Of a stretch of 64,000 nt of DNA, positions 15,966-25,057 are shown in pieces (position 1 is the first letter of the stretch; every line of letters starts with the position of its first letter). The notes beneath the pieces are model-generated. The model did no database searches. It was not told where the DNA came from and saw nothing but the letters and a program-made list of their open reading frames with translations. This stretch comes from Thalassorhabdus alkalitolerans. Its GTDB lineage: Bacteria; Bacillota; Bacilli; Bacillales; Marinococcaceae. Position numbers and translations under genes: made by a program. The stretch is taken from NCBI RefSeq assembly GCF_042656585.1, contig NZ_JBHSPG010000023.1; one strand, given 5' to 3'.

Positions 15966-17066
15966 ATGCCAAAGGGAAAATTTTTCACAATAGGATACGG
16001 GATTATAGTTGTTTTTATTATTATATATTTAGGAACGCTGATTGATTTTATTTTTACACCGATTGTTGTCCTGATTCAAACCTTGTTTGCCCCAATTATT
16101 CTGGCCGGAGTGCTGTATTACCTGGGAAGGCCAGTTGTAAAGGTCTTAAGCAGGAGGATGCCAAGGGTCGCAGCTATTCTTCTTTTGTATTTAGGCGGGG
16201 CTGGTCTCATTTCTTTTTTAATTTACCTGGTAGGTCCCGAATTACAGCGTCAGTTTTATAGTTTTGTAAATAATGTACCGTTTTTTATCAATGAAATACG
16301 GTATATGATTATTGAGCTTCAGAATAATGAATGGATTAATAATGTTATTGAACAGAATGAAGAACTGAGTATTGAAGAAATTACCCGCCAGGCAGCAGAG
16401 TATTTAAATGACTTTGCAGGACAATTAGGCAGCAATTTAGCAAGTCTTTTTGGGGCAATTGCCAATTTCCTTATAATAATTATAATCATTCCTTTCATTC
16501 TTTTTTATATGTTAAAAGAAGGAGAGAAGGCTCCTAATATGGTGTTGAAGCTTCTGCCGCTTAAGCATCAGCAGGAGGGCAGGAAAGTGTTATCAGATAT
16601 GGATAACGCATTAAGTTCTTACATACAAGGACAGATTATTGTGAGCTTTTGTGTTGGCGTGCTAGTCTATATTGGCTATCTAATCATTGGACTAGATTAC
16701 TCCCTCGTTCTGGCACTGGTGGCCATGTTTACAAACGTGATTCCGTTTATCGGCCCATGGATTGGAACGTTTCCAGGCGTTATTGTCGGTCTGTTGCATT
16801 CGCCATTAATGGCCTTATTAGTTATAATTATAGTAGTGGTCGTCCAGCAAATAGAGAGCAATGTAATTGCCCCTCAGGTGATGGGAAGAAAGCTTTCCAT
16901 TCACCCATTAACAATTATTCTCCTGCTCCTGGTGGCAGGCCGTTTTGCAGGGTTGATAGGACTTCTTCTTGCTGTGCCGACTTATGCCGTAGGAAAGGTC
17001 ATTGTCAGTCATACTTACCGATTGTTGAAATTAAGAAAGCCCCCTGAGGAGGACGGCAAATTGTAA
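15966..17066 (+). CDS. AI-2E family transporter (YubA/YueF-like permease)
   Basis: The 366-residue protein shows about seven or eight membrane segments and the AI-2E/UPF0118 pattern: two N-terminal hydrophobic hairpins, a central amphipathic soluble region (about residues 95-155), and a C-terminal half with NVIPFIGPWIGTFPG, the family signature. Characterised members export the autoinducer AI-2 or act as Na+(Li+)/H+ antiporters in halophilic bacilli, so the substrate cannot be told from sequence. GTAGGTGATCAG precedes the ATG. The rhodanese gene follows after 19 nt, so they form an operon. Confidence 0.88.
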   Translation: MPKGKFFTIGYGIIVVFIIIYLGTLIDFIFTPIVVLIQTLFAPIILAGVLYYLGRPVVKVLSRRMPRVAAILLLYLGGAGLISFLIYLVGPELQRQFYSFVNNVPFFINEIRYMIIELQNNEWINNVIEQNEELSIEEITRQAAEYLNDFAGQLGSNLASLFGAIANFLIIIIIIPFILFYMLKEGEKAPNMVLKLLPLKHQQEGRKVLSDMDNALSSYIQGQIIVSFCVGVLVYIGYLIIGLDYSLVLALVAMFTNVIPFIGPWIGTFPGVIVGLLHSPLMALLVIIIVVVVQQIESNVIAPQVMGRKLSIHPLTIILLLLVAGRFAGLIGLLLAVPTYAVGKVIVSHTYRLLKLRKPPEEDGKL

Positions 17067-17085
17067 TAGGAAAGAGGGTGAAAAA

Positions 17086-17463
17086 ATGAGCTATGACCTA
17101 GATGGTGTCGAACAACTCGATTATGCAGAATTAAAGGAGATCTTTGACCAAAAGAAGTCTTCACCGATTCTTATTGACGTGAGGGAGCCTGAGGAATATA
17201 TTGAGCGGCATATTCCCAACGTCCCGTTAATCCCAATGCAAAGCATCCCAGAGAGAATAGAAGAATTTCACAAGGATGCGGAATACATCTTTATATGCAG
17301 GAGCGGGACAAGGAGTCATCATGTCGCCTTATACTTTAAAGACAACGGAATTGAAAATGTAAAAAACTTTGCCGGTGGAATGCTTGCCTGGGAAAGTGAA
17401 ACAGAATCCGGCTGGGAAGGGCAAGTAAGAGACATAGAGGGACTATACTCCAAGCAGACATGA
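17086..17463 (+). CDS. Single-domain rhodanese-like sulfurtransferase
   Basis: The 125-residue protein is one rhodanese domain. It has LIDVREPEEY, the HIPNVPLIPM segment and the active-site loop CRSGTRS with the catalytic cysteine near residue 80. It should form a persulfide intermediate and pass sulfur to thiols or cofactors. The gene is 19 nt after the AI-2E-type permease gene with AAGAGGG before the ATG, and is closed by a very strong terminator. The cysteine is encoded normally, not by UGA. Confidence 0.9.
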   Translation: MSYDLDGVEQLDYAELKEIFDQKKSSPILIDVREPEEYIERHIPNVPLIPMQSIPERIEEFHKDAEYIFICRSGTRSHHVALYFKDNGIENVKNFAGGMLAWESETESGWEGQVRDIEGLYSKQT

Positions 17464-17466
17464 TAT

Positions 17467-17511
17467 AAGAACCTGACGATAAGCTTAGCTTATCGTCAGG
17501 TTCTTTTTTTA
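17467..17511 (+). terminator. Strong rho-independent terminator
   Basis: An 18-bp perfect stem beginning AAGAACCTGACG with a 3-nt loop and a T-run ends the permease-rhodanese operon. Confidence 0.95.
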
Positions 17512-17649
17512 GGTAAGAGAGCTCTTCAGTATCGTGAGTTTAGTGGAGAAGAAAAGAGGAAATGAGAAAGGTAAGGAATAATTGGAGCAGCTGTGAGAAT
17601 AAAGGTGATCTGCTGCTATGATGGCTGAGAAGCAAAGGAGAGGGTTAAC

Positions 17650-17793
17650 ATGTTATGGACGATTATTGGAGTGCTCATCGCATTATGGCTGTTAGGATTC
17701 TTATTTGAAATTGCCGGAGGATTAATCCACATTTTACTTGTTATAGCCTTAGTTGTTTTAATCTTTAGGATGATAACTGGAAGAAGGCCTTGA
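17650..17793 (+). CDS. Lmo0937-family small membrane protein
   Basis: This 47-residue protein begins MLWTIIGVLIALWLLGFLF and ends in GRRP, matching the small Lmo0937 family of Firmicutes. It has two hydrophobic stretches (about 3-19 and 25-42) around an EIAGG turn and a basic C-terminus. AAGGAG lies 9 nt before the ATG. The function is unknown; members are often stress-induced. A terminator follows, so the gene is a single unit. Confidence 0.85.
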   Translation: MLWTIIGVLIALWLLGFLFEIAGGLIHILLVIALVVLIFRMITGRRP

Positions 17794-17840
17794 TAAAAGC
17801 AAGGAAAACATTTCAAAAAAATGGATAACGTTTTATAATG

Positions 17841-17867
17841 AAAAGAGGGCCTGTCCCTCTTTTTTTT
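17841..17867 (+). terminator. Rho-independent terminator
   Basis: AAAAGAGGG-CCTGT-CCCTCTTTT hairpin with a T-run follows the Lmo0937-family gene. Confidence 0.85.
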
Positions 17868-17926
17868 ATGTATGGAGGACAAAAGCCTCAAATTAAATAG
17901 AGCAAGAAAGTGAGGGGGGGATTGAA

Positions 17927-18823
17927 GTGAATGTAATAATATCTGGTATCTTTTCTGCTTTCCTGTTTTCAGGCCAGTTATCAGCTCCTTTTAGTTGGGA
18001 AGGCAGCACTCAGGCAAAAGAAGCAGATCGAGAGGGCATAGCGGACCAAAAACAAATTGAAGAAATAAATGAGAGAGAAGCACAGTCATTTCATGAATCT
18101 TCTTTAGAAGGACCTGAATTATACATAGACGGGCAGCGCCAAATATACACCCCTTTTTTTAAGGAAGGAGAGTTATTCCTGCCATTACCGGCAGCGATCC
18201 AGGCTCTTTCTAAATATGAAGAGTATGGAAGCGGGGAGGGAGAATTTGCTGAGCCGTTTGACTATATTAAAGAACGTTCAATGGTTGAAGAAGTGGAAGG
18301 TCAAGAAGCAGTCAGCATTGAAGCACTGCAGGATCTGGGTATGAAGGCCTCATGGTATGATAATCCAGATCATCTTCATTTGGAAACTGGAAACCTTCTT
18401 GGAATTGAGGGAGCAAGTGTAGGGGATTCAGTTCAGGCAGTAGATAGGAATTTCGATATTCATTGGAACACAGGGTTTGGCCAGGCAGCTGACTATGTAG
18501 GATTTTATGGAGGAAACAATGAGTTTATGTATACAGATAGGTATGGGATAAAAAGAACAGGCCAAGTGCCGGATGTTCAATTTGAAGTAATGGACGGTTA
18601 TATTACATATATTATGATGGCGTCTGCTGATCATTCTACATCCAAAGGCGTGTCTCCTGGGGACCCTCTATTTGAAGTACAAAGAGTCTATGGCCGGGAT
18701 CATGAAACTGAATTAATAGACGGAAACAGAGTCTATATCTATGAAGTAGACCATGGCAGCCTTTGGTTTATAGGCGATGAAAAAGAGGAAAGCATTCAAA
18801 GAATTGTGTTATGGGATAAATAG
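17927..18823 (+). CDS. Secreted protein of unknown function with a copper-amine-oxidase-N-like repeat
   Basis: The 298-residue protein starts at GTG after an AGTGAGGGGGGG ribosome site. A short hydrophobic N-terminus ending near residue 20 is probably a signal peptide. Residues about 62-150 (LYIDGQRQIYTPFF, LFLPLPAAIQAL, ALQDLGMKASWY) resemble the copper-amine-oxidase N-terminal/stalk repeat used in cell-surface proteins. The C-terminal ~140 residues contain two similar segments beginning GASVGDSVQAV and GVSPGDPLFEV, which may be a duplication. No catalytic motif was seen. A wall-associated or extracellular role is inferred. Confidence 0.7.
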   Translation: MNVIISGIFSAFLFSGQLSAPFSWEGSTQAKEADREGIADQKQIEEINEREAQSFHESSLEGPELYIDGQRQIYTPFFKEGELFLPLPAAIQALSKYEEYGSGEGEFAEPFDYIKERSMVEEVEGQEAVSIEALQDLGMKASWYDNPDHLHLETGNLLGIEGASVGDSVQAVDRNFDIHWNTGFGQAADYVGFYGGNNEFMYTDRYGIKRTGQVPDVQFEVMDGYITYIMMASADHSTSKGVSPGDPLFEVQRVYGRDHETELIDGNRVYIYEVDHGSLWFIGDEKEESIQRIVLWDK

Positions 18824-18931
18824 TTCACAGCGTCTAAGCCAGAGTATTTTTTCCCTGTCAGGAAAAAGTGTTTATATTTAAACAAGTAGGGTAAGTAAAT
18901 AATAAATATTCTGATAGGGGGAAATAGAGTA

Positions 18932-19255
18932 ATGGCAAAAAGATTAGTAATGTTATCAAGTATTGCAACAGCAGTTGCTGGAATTGTAGCTTACGTAATG
19001 AAGAATGAAGAAAGAAAAGAAAAGGTTATGCATGCATCACAGCGGTTAGTAGCTAAAGCTAAAGGACAAGCAAAAGAGGATGAAGATGAAGAATTAAATG
19101 AAAAGGTAGGACATTCTGATCCTTATGATATTGATGATAACAACATGGTAGCTGAAGGGGCTCAAACCTCAGTGTTCCATTATAATAAAGCTCAAGATCG
19201 CGAGGATGAAGATCCGGCTAAATCCCCGGCAGGTGCTAAGGTAAGTGACGTGTGA
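18932..19255 (+). CDS. Small membrane-anchored acidic protein, unknown
   Basis: The 107-residue protein has one N-terminal hydrophobic helix (about residues 4-23) followed by a basic segment and a long hydrophilic, acidic tail (EDEDEELNE, DIDDNNM, DREDEDP). A good site (TAGGGGGAAA) precedes the ATG. The layout suggests a membrane anchor with a disordered tail. No family was recognised. It ends at tandem hairpins. Confidence 0.72.
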   Translation: MAKRLVMLSSIATAVAGIVAYVMKNEERKEKVMHASQRLVAKAKGQAKEDEDEELNEKVGHSDPYDIDDNNMVAEGAQTSVFHYNKAQDREDEDPAKSPAGAKVSDV

Positions 19256-19285
19256 TAAAATTTTTACACCATGACCGTGTGGATA

Positions 19286-19315
19286 GAAGACAAGGGAGTT
19301 ACTTCCCTTGTCTTC
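19286..19315 (+). terminator. Terminator hairpin
   Basis: A 12-bp stem GAAGACAAGGGA / TCCCTTGTCTTC follows the small anchored protein gene. Confidence 0.75.
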
Positions 19316-19332
19316 TTCATATTCAGCCAAAA

Positions 19333-19357
19333 GGCTGCCTGAACCAGGCAGCCCTTT
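19333..19357 (+). terminator. Second tandem hairpin
   Basis: GGCTGCCTG-AAC-CAGGCAGCC followed by CTTTT lies 17 nt after the previous hairpin, probably a back-up terminator before the yitV-like gene. Confidence 0.65.
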
Positions 19358-19427
19358 TCCTTGTGGACAAAGACAATACATAGAAAAAGAAAAAAAACCC
19401 ATTCTAATGAAAAAGGGATGTGCTAGA

Positions 19428-20192
19428 ATGATTGCTGTACAAGATATTAAACTTCGCGGAATCCCTTCCCTTATCGTATCAGACGAAAAAAGAAAGTCGC
19501 TGTCTTTACCAACCGTTATTTTTTGGCATGGTTTTACAAGTGCAAAAGAGCATAACCTTCATTATGCTTTTTTATTGGCTAAAGAAGGTCTTCGTGTTAT
19601 ACTCCCTGCTGCGCTATATCACGGGGACAGAGGAGAAGGGATTTCTCAGAAAAAACTAAGCCTGTCATTTTGGGATATTGTTCTTCAGGGGATCCGGGAT
19701 ACAAGTGCCGTTCGGGATGCCTTAGAAGAGCGGAAGTTAATAGCAGACGGGCGTTTATTTATGGCAGGCACTTCTATGGGTGGCATTCTGACAAGCGGTG
19801 CGCTTGCCGCATTTAATTGGGTTAAAGGAGGAGCTGTGTTAATGGGAAACCCGTCCTGGGAAACATTTGCCCGTCAACAAATCAGCCGACTTACTCAAGA
19901 AGGTGTTTTAAATCTAAGTGTTGAGGAAACGGAAAAGCAGGTAGCTGCGCTGCGCCCTTACGATATATCAACGCAGGTTGAGAAAATAAAGGACAGGCCT
20001 CTCTTTTTTTGGCACGGTAAACTTGATGATGTGGTGCCTTATCATAGTGCCTATGCATTTTATCAGGCTTTACATGAAGCCGTAGACGTTCAGGAAGACA
20101 ATGCGGTATTTCACCTTGAACCAGCTTCAGGTCATAAGGTTACAAGAGAAGGCATGTTAGCTATGGTTAAATGGGTGGCTAGAAAGATTTGA
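19428..20192 (+). CDS. yitV: Alpha/beta-hydrolase esterase, YitV-like
   Basis: The ~254-residue protein follows the YitV esterase pattern: VIFWHGFTSAKEHNLHYAFLLA near the N-terminus (oxyanion region), ALYHGDRGEG, the nucleophile elbow GTSMGG (catalytic Ser), a FFWHGKLDDVVPY acid loop and the final GHKV histidine. It is a cytosolic serine esterase of unknown natural substrate. The ATG at 19428 gives the family N-terminus; longer in-frame starts would run back through the tandem terminator hairpins and are rejected. The next gene is yitT-like, as in the yitT-yitV neighbourhood of B. subtilis. Confidence 0.87.
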   Translation: MIAVQDIKLRGIPSLIVSDEKRKSLSLPTVIFWHGFTSAKEHNLHYAFLLAKEGLRVILPAALYHGDRGEGISQKKLSLSFWDIVLQGIRDTSAVRDALEERKLIADGRLFMAGTSMGGILTSGALAAFNWVKGGAVLMGNPSWETFARQQISRLTQEGVLNLSVEETEKQVAALRPYDISTQVEKIKDRPLFFWHGKLDDVVPYHSAYAFYQALHEAVDVQEDNAVFHLEPASGHKVTREGMLAMVKWVARKI

Positions 20193-20281
20193 ACGAAGAA
20201 ACTTAGTGTGAAGTCGTCCTCTTCTTTCACCAATGTACAGAAGCAGCAGACGAATTATTTATATTGCCGAGGTGTCAGTTT

Positions 20282-21127
20282 ATGATTACGAAGAGTTCAA
20301 CATTAATGCAGGAAGTACAAAAGGTAGGAGTTATTGTAGTCTCGGCTGTCATTATGGCAATAGGGCTGAATATGTTTTTAATTCCTGCTCAAGTTTTTGC
20401 AAGCGGGTTAACGGGTGTCGCTCAGCTCCTTGCACAATTCCTGCCACTATCAACGGGTATTCTTCTATTTATTCTCAATGTGCCGGTTGCTATATTGGGC
20501 TGGTTAAAAGTTGGGAAGCTTTTTACATTTTACAGTTTTATGCATGTAGCTTTAACTACATTTTTCCTTGAGACGTTACCGATCATACAATTGTCACCTG
20601 ATATTTTGTTAAACGGGGTGTTTGGCGGCGTTATTACCGCAGTAGGGGCAGCCTTTGCCTTGAAATGGGGGGCTTCAGCGGGCGGTCTTGATATCATAGC
20701 TCTTATTCTTGCAAAATTAAGTGACCGCCCCGTTGGTACGTATTTCTTTTTGCTCAATGCTTTGATTGTATTAGGAGCAGGCTTTCTGATTGACTGGGAA
20801 AGCGCCTTATATACTCTGGTGGCCCTTTATGTAAGTTCTAGGGTTATTGACGCTATTCATACTAGACATGTAAAAGTAACAGCAATGATCGTTACGAAGA
20901 AACCAGATGAGCTGAGAGCGGCCATTCATAAACACATTACAAGAGGGATAACAAGAATTCCTGCCAAGGGCGGATTTGACTCTTCGGATAAGGAAGTTAT
21001 GATGATTGTTATAACCAGATATGAATTATATGCCCTGCAACAGGTTTTGCAGGAGGTGGACCCTGATGCGTTCACAAATATCCTTACTACAACTAGTATT
21101 CTTGGAGTGTTTCGCAAAGATAACTAA
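20282..21127 (+). CDS. yitT: YitT-family integral membrane protein
   Basis: The ~281-residue protein has the YitT plan: about five or six membrane helices (residues ~10-190) with NMFLIPAQVFASGLTGVAQLL and FGGVITAVGAAFALKWGASAGGLDII split across helices, then a C-terminal soluble DUF2179 domain (KVTAMIVTKKPDELRAAI, TRGITRIPAKGGF). The role is unknown, possibly in export. The ATG at 20282 lies 8 nt after GAGGTG; a TTG at 20264 lacks such a site. It lies 89 nt after the yitV-like gene. Confidence 0.88.
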   Translation: MITKSSTLMQEVQKVGVIVVSAVIMAIGLNMFLIPAQVFASGLTGVAQLLAQFLPLSTGILLFILNVPVAILGWLKVGKLFTFYSFMHVALTTFFLETLPIIQLSPDILLNGVFGGVITAVGAAFALKWGASAGGLDIIALILAKLSDRPVGTYFFLLNALIVLGAGFLIDWESALYTLVALYVSSRVIDAIHTRHVKVTAMIVTKKPDELRAAIHKHITRGITRIPAKGGFDSSDKEVMMIVITRYELYALQQVLQEVDPDAFTNILTTTSILGVFRKDN

Positions 21128-21245
21128 TGGAAATTGCGATCTTAATGAGCCCAATGGGTATTATTCTTCTATCTAGGGGGAAGGCATTGTTCTGTTTTTA
21201 CACATGATATGATAGAGAAACAGGAGAGGATAGAGGGGGAGCGTC

Positions 21246-21719
21246 ATGAAGCAGTTGGGCTTGTTGTTAGTACTATTTCTTGCAGCAGCATGCGGTTCAA
21301 CACAAATGAATGAAGATGATTCTTCAAAGGAAGGAGAAACAGCGATGGGCAACGGCTGGGAGCTTTCTGCAGAGATCGACGAAAGGGAAGATACAGTAGA
21401 TTGGTCATTAACTCTTCAAAATACTGGAGAAGAACCTCTTCGTTTATTTTTTCGCACTAGCCAGCAAGTGGAAGTGGTTGTAACAGCGGAAGATGGTGAA
21501 GAACTCTATCGCTATTCAGAGGGAATGATGTTTACCCAGGTGTTAACAGAGAAAGTGATTCAGGGAAAAGAAGGTCATACCTGGGAAGGGAATATTGAAA
21601 AACGGAAGCTGCCTCCCGGGGAGAATAAAGTACGCTTATCAGTAACCGCATTTGAAGTGAATGATGAAGCTGTTCAAGAAGAAGAAATGACCATCCACAA
21701 GACAGTCGCAATAGAATAA
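21246..21719 (+). CDS. BsuPI-domain lipoprotein
   Basis: The 157-residue protein has a lipoprotein signal with lipobox LAAAC (Cys16) and an acidic linker. The rest, about residues 35-150, is one BsuPI-like domain (WSLTLQNTGEEPLRLFF, LPPGENKVRLSVTA), an Ig-like beta sandwich first seen in the intracellular proteinase inhibitor of B. subtilis. A surface-tethered binding or inhibitor role is possible. AGAGGGGGAGC precedes the ATG. A strong terminator lies downstream. Confidence 0.82.
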   Translation: MKQLGLLLVLFLAAACGSTQMNEDDSSKEGETAMGNGWELSAEIDEREDTVDWSLTLQNTGEEPLRLFFRTSQQVEVVVTAEDGEELYRYSEGMMFTQVLTEKVIQGKEGHTWEGNIEKRKLPPGENKVRLSVTAFEVNDEAVQEEEMTIHKTVAIE

Positions 21720-21797
21720 GGTGAAAATTAAGTAATGCGCATGCGAGAAGCGTCAGCGATAACGAATGCTAGTCTTTGTCAGTGATTTAGATGTAGA

Positions 21798-21840
21798 AAG
21801 GGGCCGTGCTCAAAACATTTTGAGACAGCCCCTTTTTTTT
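21798..21840 (+). terminator. Rho-independent terminator
   Basis: A long interrupted stem (AAGGGGC...CTCAAAA / TTTTGAG...GCCCCTT) with T8 ends the lipoprotein transcript. Confidence 0.88.
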
Positions 21841-21891
21841 CATTGGGTTAAGTTACAACATTTTTAATCTCGATTGATGGCTGGAAACTAT

Positions 21892-22053
21892 TTATATATG
21901 CTTTGCAATTTTTTCTATGCAGGAGCTCCAAAGCTTATTTATATCTTCTGGCTGGGGAATGTTTCCATTGTTTTTATCATCAGAGTGGGGTGACGGAATA
22001 GGTTTTGTGCCGTACCAATAAGTTTTCCAGGGCTCTTTTGTTATATTATTCAT
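21892..22053 (-). CDS. Small 53-residue protein downstream of the SNF2 gene
   Basis: A 53-codon frame starts 17 nt after the SNF2-type helicase stop with a perfect GTGAGGAGG ribosome site 8 nt before its ATG. The product begins MNNITKEPWKTYWYGTKPIP and continues hydrophilic with a C-terminal amphipathic helix (INKLWSSCIEKIAKHI). It has no recognised domain. The strong ribosome site and tight spacing argue it is translated with the SWIM/SNF2 pair. Confidence 0.68.
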   Translation of the reverse strand: MNNITKEPWKTYWYGTKPIPSPHSDDKNNGNIPQPEDINKLWSSCIEKIAKHI

Positions 22054-22069
22054 TCGCCTGCCTCCTCAC

Positions 22070-25057
22070 TTATTCCAATTGAAACCATCTTGCTAGTTCA
22101 TCTTCTGTTGATTTGTCAAACAGCGGAAGATCATTAGCAAGTACTTCATCATTTAGTGTTTTTTTGTCCTTGATCAGCCGATCAATTTTATCTTCAATGG
22201 TACCTTTTACAACGAGAGTGTGGACGGTAACGTCTGAAGTTTGGCCAAGGCGATATGCTCTGTCTGTTGCTTGTTGTTCAACAGCAGGATTCCACCAGCG
22301 GTCATAATGAATAACATGAGTAGCTTCTGTCAAATTAAGCCCCACGCCACCGGCTTTTAAGGAAAGAATGAATACTGCACACCCCTCGTGTTCTTTGAAC
22401 ATCTTAATTTGGTTTTCTCTTGCATGCCTGGACAAAGAACCATACAAGTAGAATACAGGTATATCCATGTGATGATTGAGTTCTTTTTCTATTAAGGAGC
22501 CCATTTCTGTATATTGTGTAAAGACAAGGACTTTTTCATCCAGGTTTTTAATGTTATCAAGGAGATAAAGAAAATAATCCCATTTCTTGGAACGGTGAGA
22601 TTCTAATCTTTCTTGTTTTAAATATTGTGCTGGATGATTACATATTTGCTTAAGATGTGTAAAGGCTGCAAAAACAGCTCCTCTTCGTGCTGTCTCATTT
22701 TTTCCCTGTACTCCCCGGAGTAAGTTATTAACAACGGCTTGATATAAAGCCGCCTGCTCTTCTGTTAAGCCAAGTAAATGAGTTTGTTCCTTTTTCATTG
22801 GAAGCTGAAGGTGTAAGGATTCATCGCTCTTTTTTCTTCGTAATAGGCAGGGGGCAATAAGAGTTTGCAGTTTTTGTAATGCCTGCTGCTTTTTTTCTTC
22901 ATTATCATCTTGCAAGGGTTGGATAATGTCTTTTTCAAATTGAGCTTTTGAACCAAGGTATCCTCTGTTTAACAGGTCAAGAATCGACCACAGCTCATGG
23001 AGGCGGTTTTCAACTGGCGTACCGGTTAACGCGACTTTATGGACAGCCTTCAGCTTTGCAGCACTCTTTCTTTGTTTTGACTGCAGATTTTTAAGATATT
23101 GGGCCTCATCAAAAATAAGACCGTTCCAGATAATTGTTTTCAGGATGTTCTCGTCTCGAGCTGCCAGCCCATAGGAAGTAATGATCACATCAGCGTTCTG
23201 GCTGAGAAGTTCCTCGCTTGTCACAGCCCTGTCTTTTCCATAGTGAAGAAGAACGTTTGTAAAAGGAGCAAATTGTTGAAATTCTTCCTTCCAATTTTCA
23301 ATTAAAGAAGTAGGTGCAAGTAATAGAAAAGGGGAGGAAGAGAGACGGCTATTTTGGGAAAGAACAGTAACCATATATGCTATCGTCTGTACTGTTTTTC
23401 CAAGCCCCATGTCATCAGCAAGACAGCACCCAAGACCGAGCTGCCTTTGCTGGATAAGCCAGGAGTATCCGGCAAGCTGATAAGGTCGAAGTTTTCCCTT
23501 AAATGATGCTGGAGGAGATAGTAGCACAGGATCCTGCCGGTAAGCTCTTTCCAACAACGTTGATATATCTCCTTCCCAGGCAGAGTACCACTCCTCTTTA
23601 GAAACAGAGGAAGAGCTTTCCATGTCTCGTACTGCCATTTTCATGACTTGCTGCATAGGTTGCTGCTGAATCTTCTTGTACCATGCTTCCATGAGGCCTG
23701 GATCCCATACAACCCATTGATCATTCCAGGTAAGAATTCGTTCCTGCTGCTCAATAAGAAGAAGAAATTCTTCTTTTGTCAGCCGGAAATCCCCAATTTG
23801 AATGTCATATTGTAAAGACTCTGGATCATCCCAGTTGATCAGGGGGTCTACTGTCGAATGGTAAGGCTGACCTTTCATGATTATGTTATCGGGCTGGTTT
23901 TTAACCGTGACAGATTTAGGGACCAGGACAGCAATATCCTGCTTCTTCAATGCACCCGCTTCTTGAAATAAAAAGATGCCAACCTCAGCCCTTGATAAGC
24001 GTATCTTTCCTTTATGGAGAGAAAATTCACGAAGGGAAGGAGCAATCTCTTTAAGATCCTTCAGCGCCCGGATAAAGTAAGGAACAGGGTTTTCTTTCCA
24101 AGGGTGAAGCCCACGAGAAATGTCTTCTATATTTACTGTAACATCAGGGGAAGTTTTATCCTGTAAAAAGATTTCCATCTCCCACTCTTTAGCCATGTTT
24201 ACGGGTTCAGTAATAGAAACAGCAAGTTGGAATGGATACGTTTGAAACCAAGAAAATAGCGGCTTTTGCTCAGGCTCACACGGGGTGTTTTTTGAAAAGC
24301 CAGGGTCAAGGTGCCGTTGGGCATCCATGTGCTCCATATCGTTTATAAGCGATGACCGCAGTGTATCGTTTTTACCTAACGTATTTCTTATAATGAAGTC
24401 CGCCGTCCGATGAGTAAGCTGTGTAAAAGAGCTACCAGAGAGAAATGGAGGAAAACGCTTTTCTTGAGAGTCAGATATTTCGGCCGCTGCCGCAGCAGGA
24501 GGCATAGCTTCAAACCACTTTTGGGTGTTTATGCCTTTCAGGTACCAATGTCCGTCTTGTCCCGGAAAAAACGACTTGTCTTTTAAAAGTGAAATAATTT
24601 CCTGGAAGAAGTCAAGCCAGTACTGAGCGTCCTTTCCTAACAGAATGTTTCCTTGTGCCGCCTGGCTTCTAAGAGCAGATGTTCGTTTTAAAAACAGGTC
24701 ATTATATTCTATTGCAACGCCTTCTATCAAAAAAGAAGACAGGCTTTCTACACTATGATTGCTTGTGGGATTGAAGGAAAGAAGGGCTTGAAAGACCCCT
24801 GATTCACTTTCCCCCTCGCCATTTTTAACCGGTACTGTTACTTTTGTTTCCACAGATGAGATCATTGTCCCAAAATAACTTTCTGTTTCTTCATAAAAAA
24901 CTAAGGGAGCCCATTCTTGTATAGGAAAAAGAAAGGGAAACCTGCCGTAGGCAGTGGCGGGAGACATGGACCCTTTCTCGCACCAGGCCACCCATTTGCC
25001 CGGCTGGCTGTATGTTATATGAAGGATAGGGAGACTCATATTATTTAGCTGGCTCAA
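22070..25057 (-). CDS. SNF2-family DEAD-like helicase/ATPase (YwqA-like)
   Basis: The 995-residue protein has a long N-terminal region (about 1-500, including an SNF2-associated domain) and two RecA-like helicase lobes. Walker A is DDMGLGKT near residue 548 and Walker B is DEAQ near 650. TGTPVENR and the lobe-2 motifs VFTQYTEMG, LKAGGVGLNLTEA and the arginine-finger helix ATDRAYRLGQ are present. Such proteins translocate on double-stranded DNA and act in repair or remodelling. The start is a TTG with GGGAG upstream, overlapping the SWIM gene by 17 nt, so translation is coupled; a later ATG at 25039 has no ribosome site. Confidence 0.92.
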   Translation of the reverse strand: MSQLNNMSLPILHITYSQPGKWVAWCEKGSMSPATAYGRFPFLFPIQEWAPLVFYEETESYFGTMISSVETKVTVPVKNGEGESESGVFQALLSFNPTSNHSVESLSSFLIEGVAIEYNDLFLKRTSALRSQAAQGNILLGKDAQYWLDFFQEIISLLKDKSFFPGQDGHWYLKGINTQKWFEAMPPAAAAAEISDSQEKRFPPFLSGSSFTQLTHRTADFIIRNTLGKNDTLRSSLINDMEHMDAQRHLDPGFSKNTPCEPEQKPLFSWFQTYPFQLAVSITEPVNMAKEWEMEIFLQDKTSPDVTVNIEDISRGLHPWKENPVPYFIRALKDLKEIAPSLREFSLHKGKIRLSRAEVGIFLFQEAGALKKQDIAVLVPKSVTVKNQPDNIIMKGQPYHSTVDPLINWDDPESLQYDIQIGDFRLTKEEFLLLIEQQERILTWNDQWVVWDPGLMEAWYKKIQQQPMQQVMKMAVRDMESSSSVSKEEWYSAWEGDISTLLERAYRQDPVLLSPPASFKGKLRPYQLAGYSWLIQQRQLGLGCCLADDMGLGKTVQTIAYMVTVLSQNSRLSSSPFLLLAPTSLIENWKEEFQQFAPFTNVLLHYGKDRAVTSEELLSQNADVIITSYGLAARDENILKTIIWNGLIFDEAQYLKNLQSKQRKSAAKLKAVHKVALTGTPVENRLHELWSILDLLNRGYLGSKAQFEKDIIQPLQDDNEEKKQQALQKLQTLIAPCLLRRKKSDESLHLQLPMKKEQTHLLGLTEEQAALYQAVVNNLLRGVQGKNETARRGAVFAAFTHLKQICNHPAQYLKQERLESHRSKKWDYFLYLLDNIKNLDEKVLVFTQYTEMGSLIEKELNHHMDIPVFYLYGSLSRHARENQIKMFKEHEGCAVFILSLKAGGVGLNLTEATHVIHYDRWWNPAVEQQATDRAYRLGQTSDVTVHTLVVKGTIEDKIDRLIKDKKTLNDEVLANDLPLFDKSTEDELARWFQLE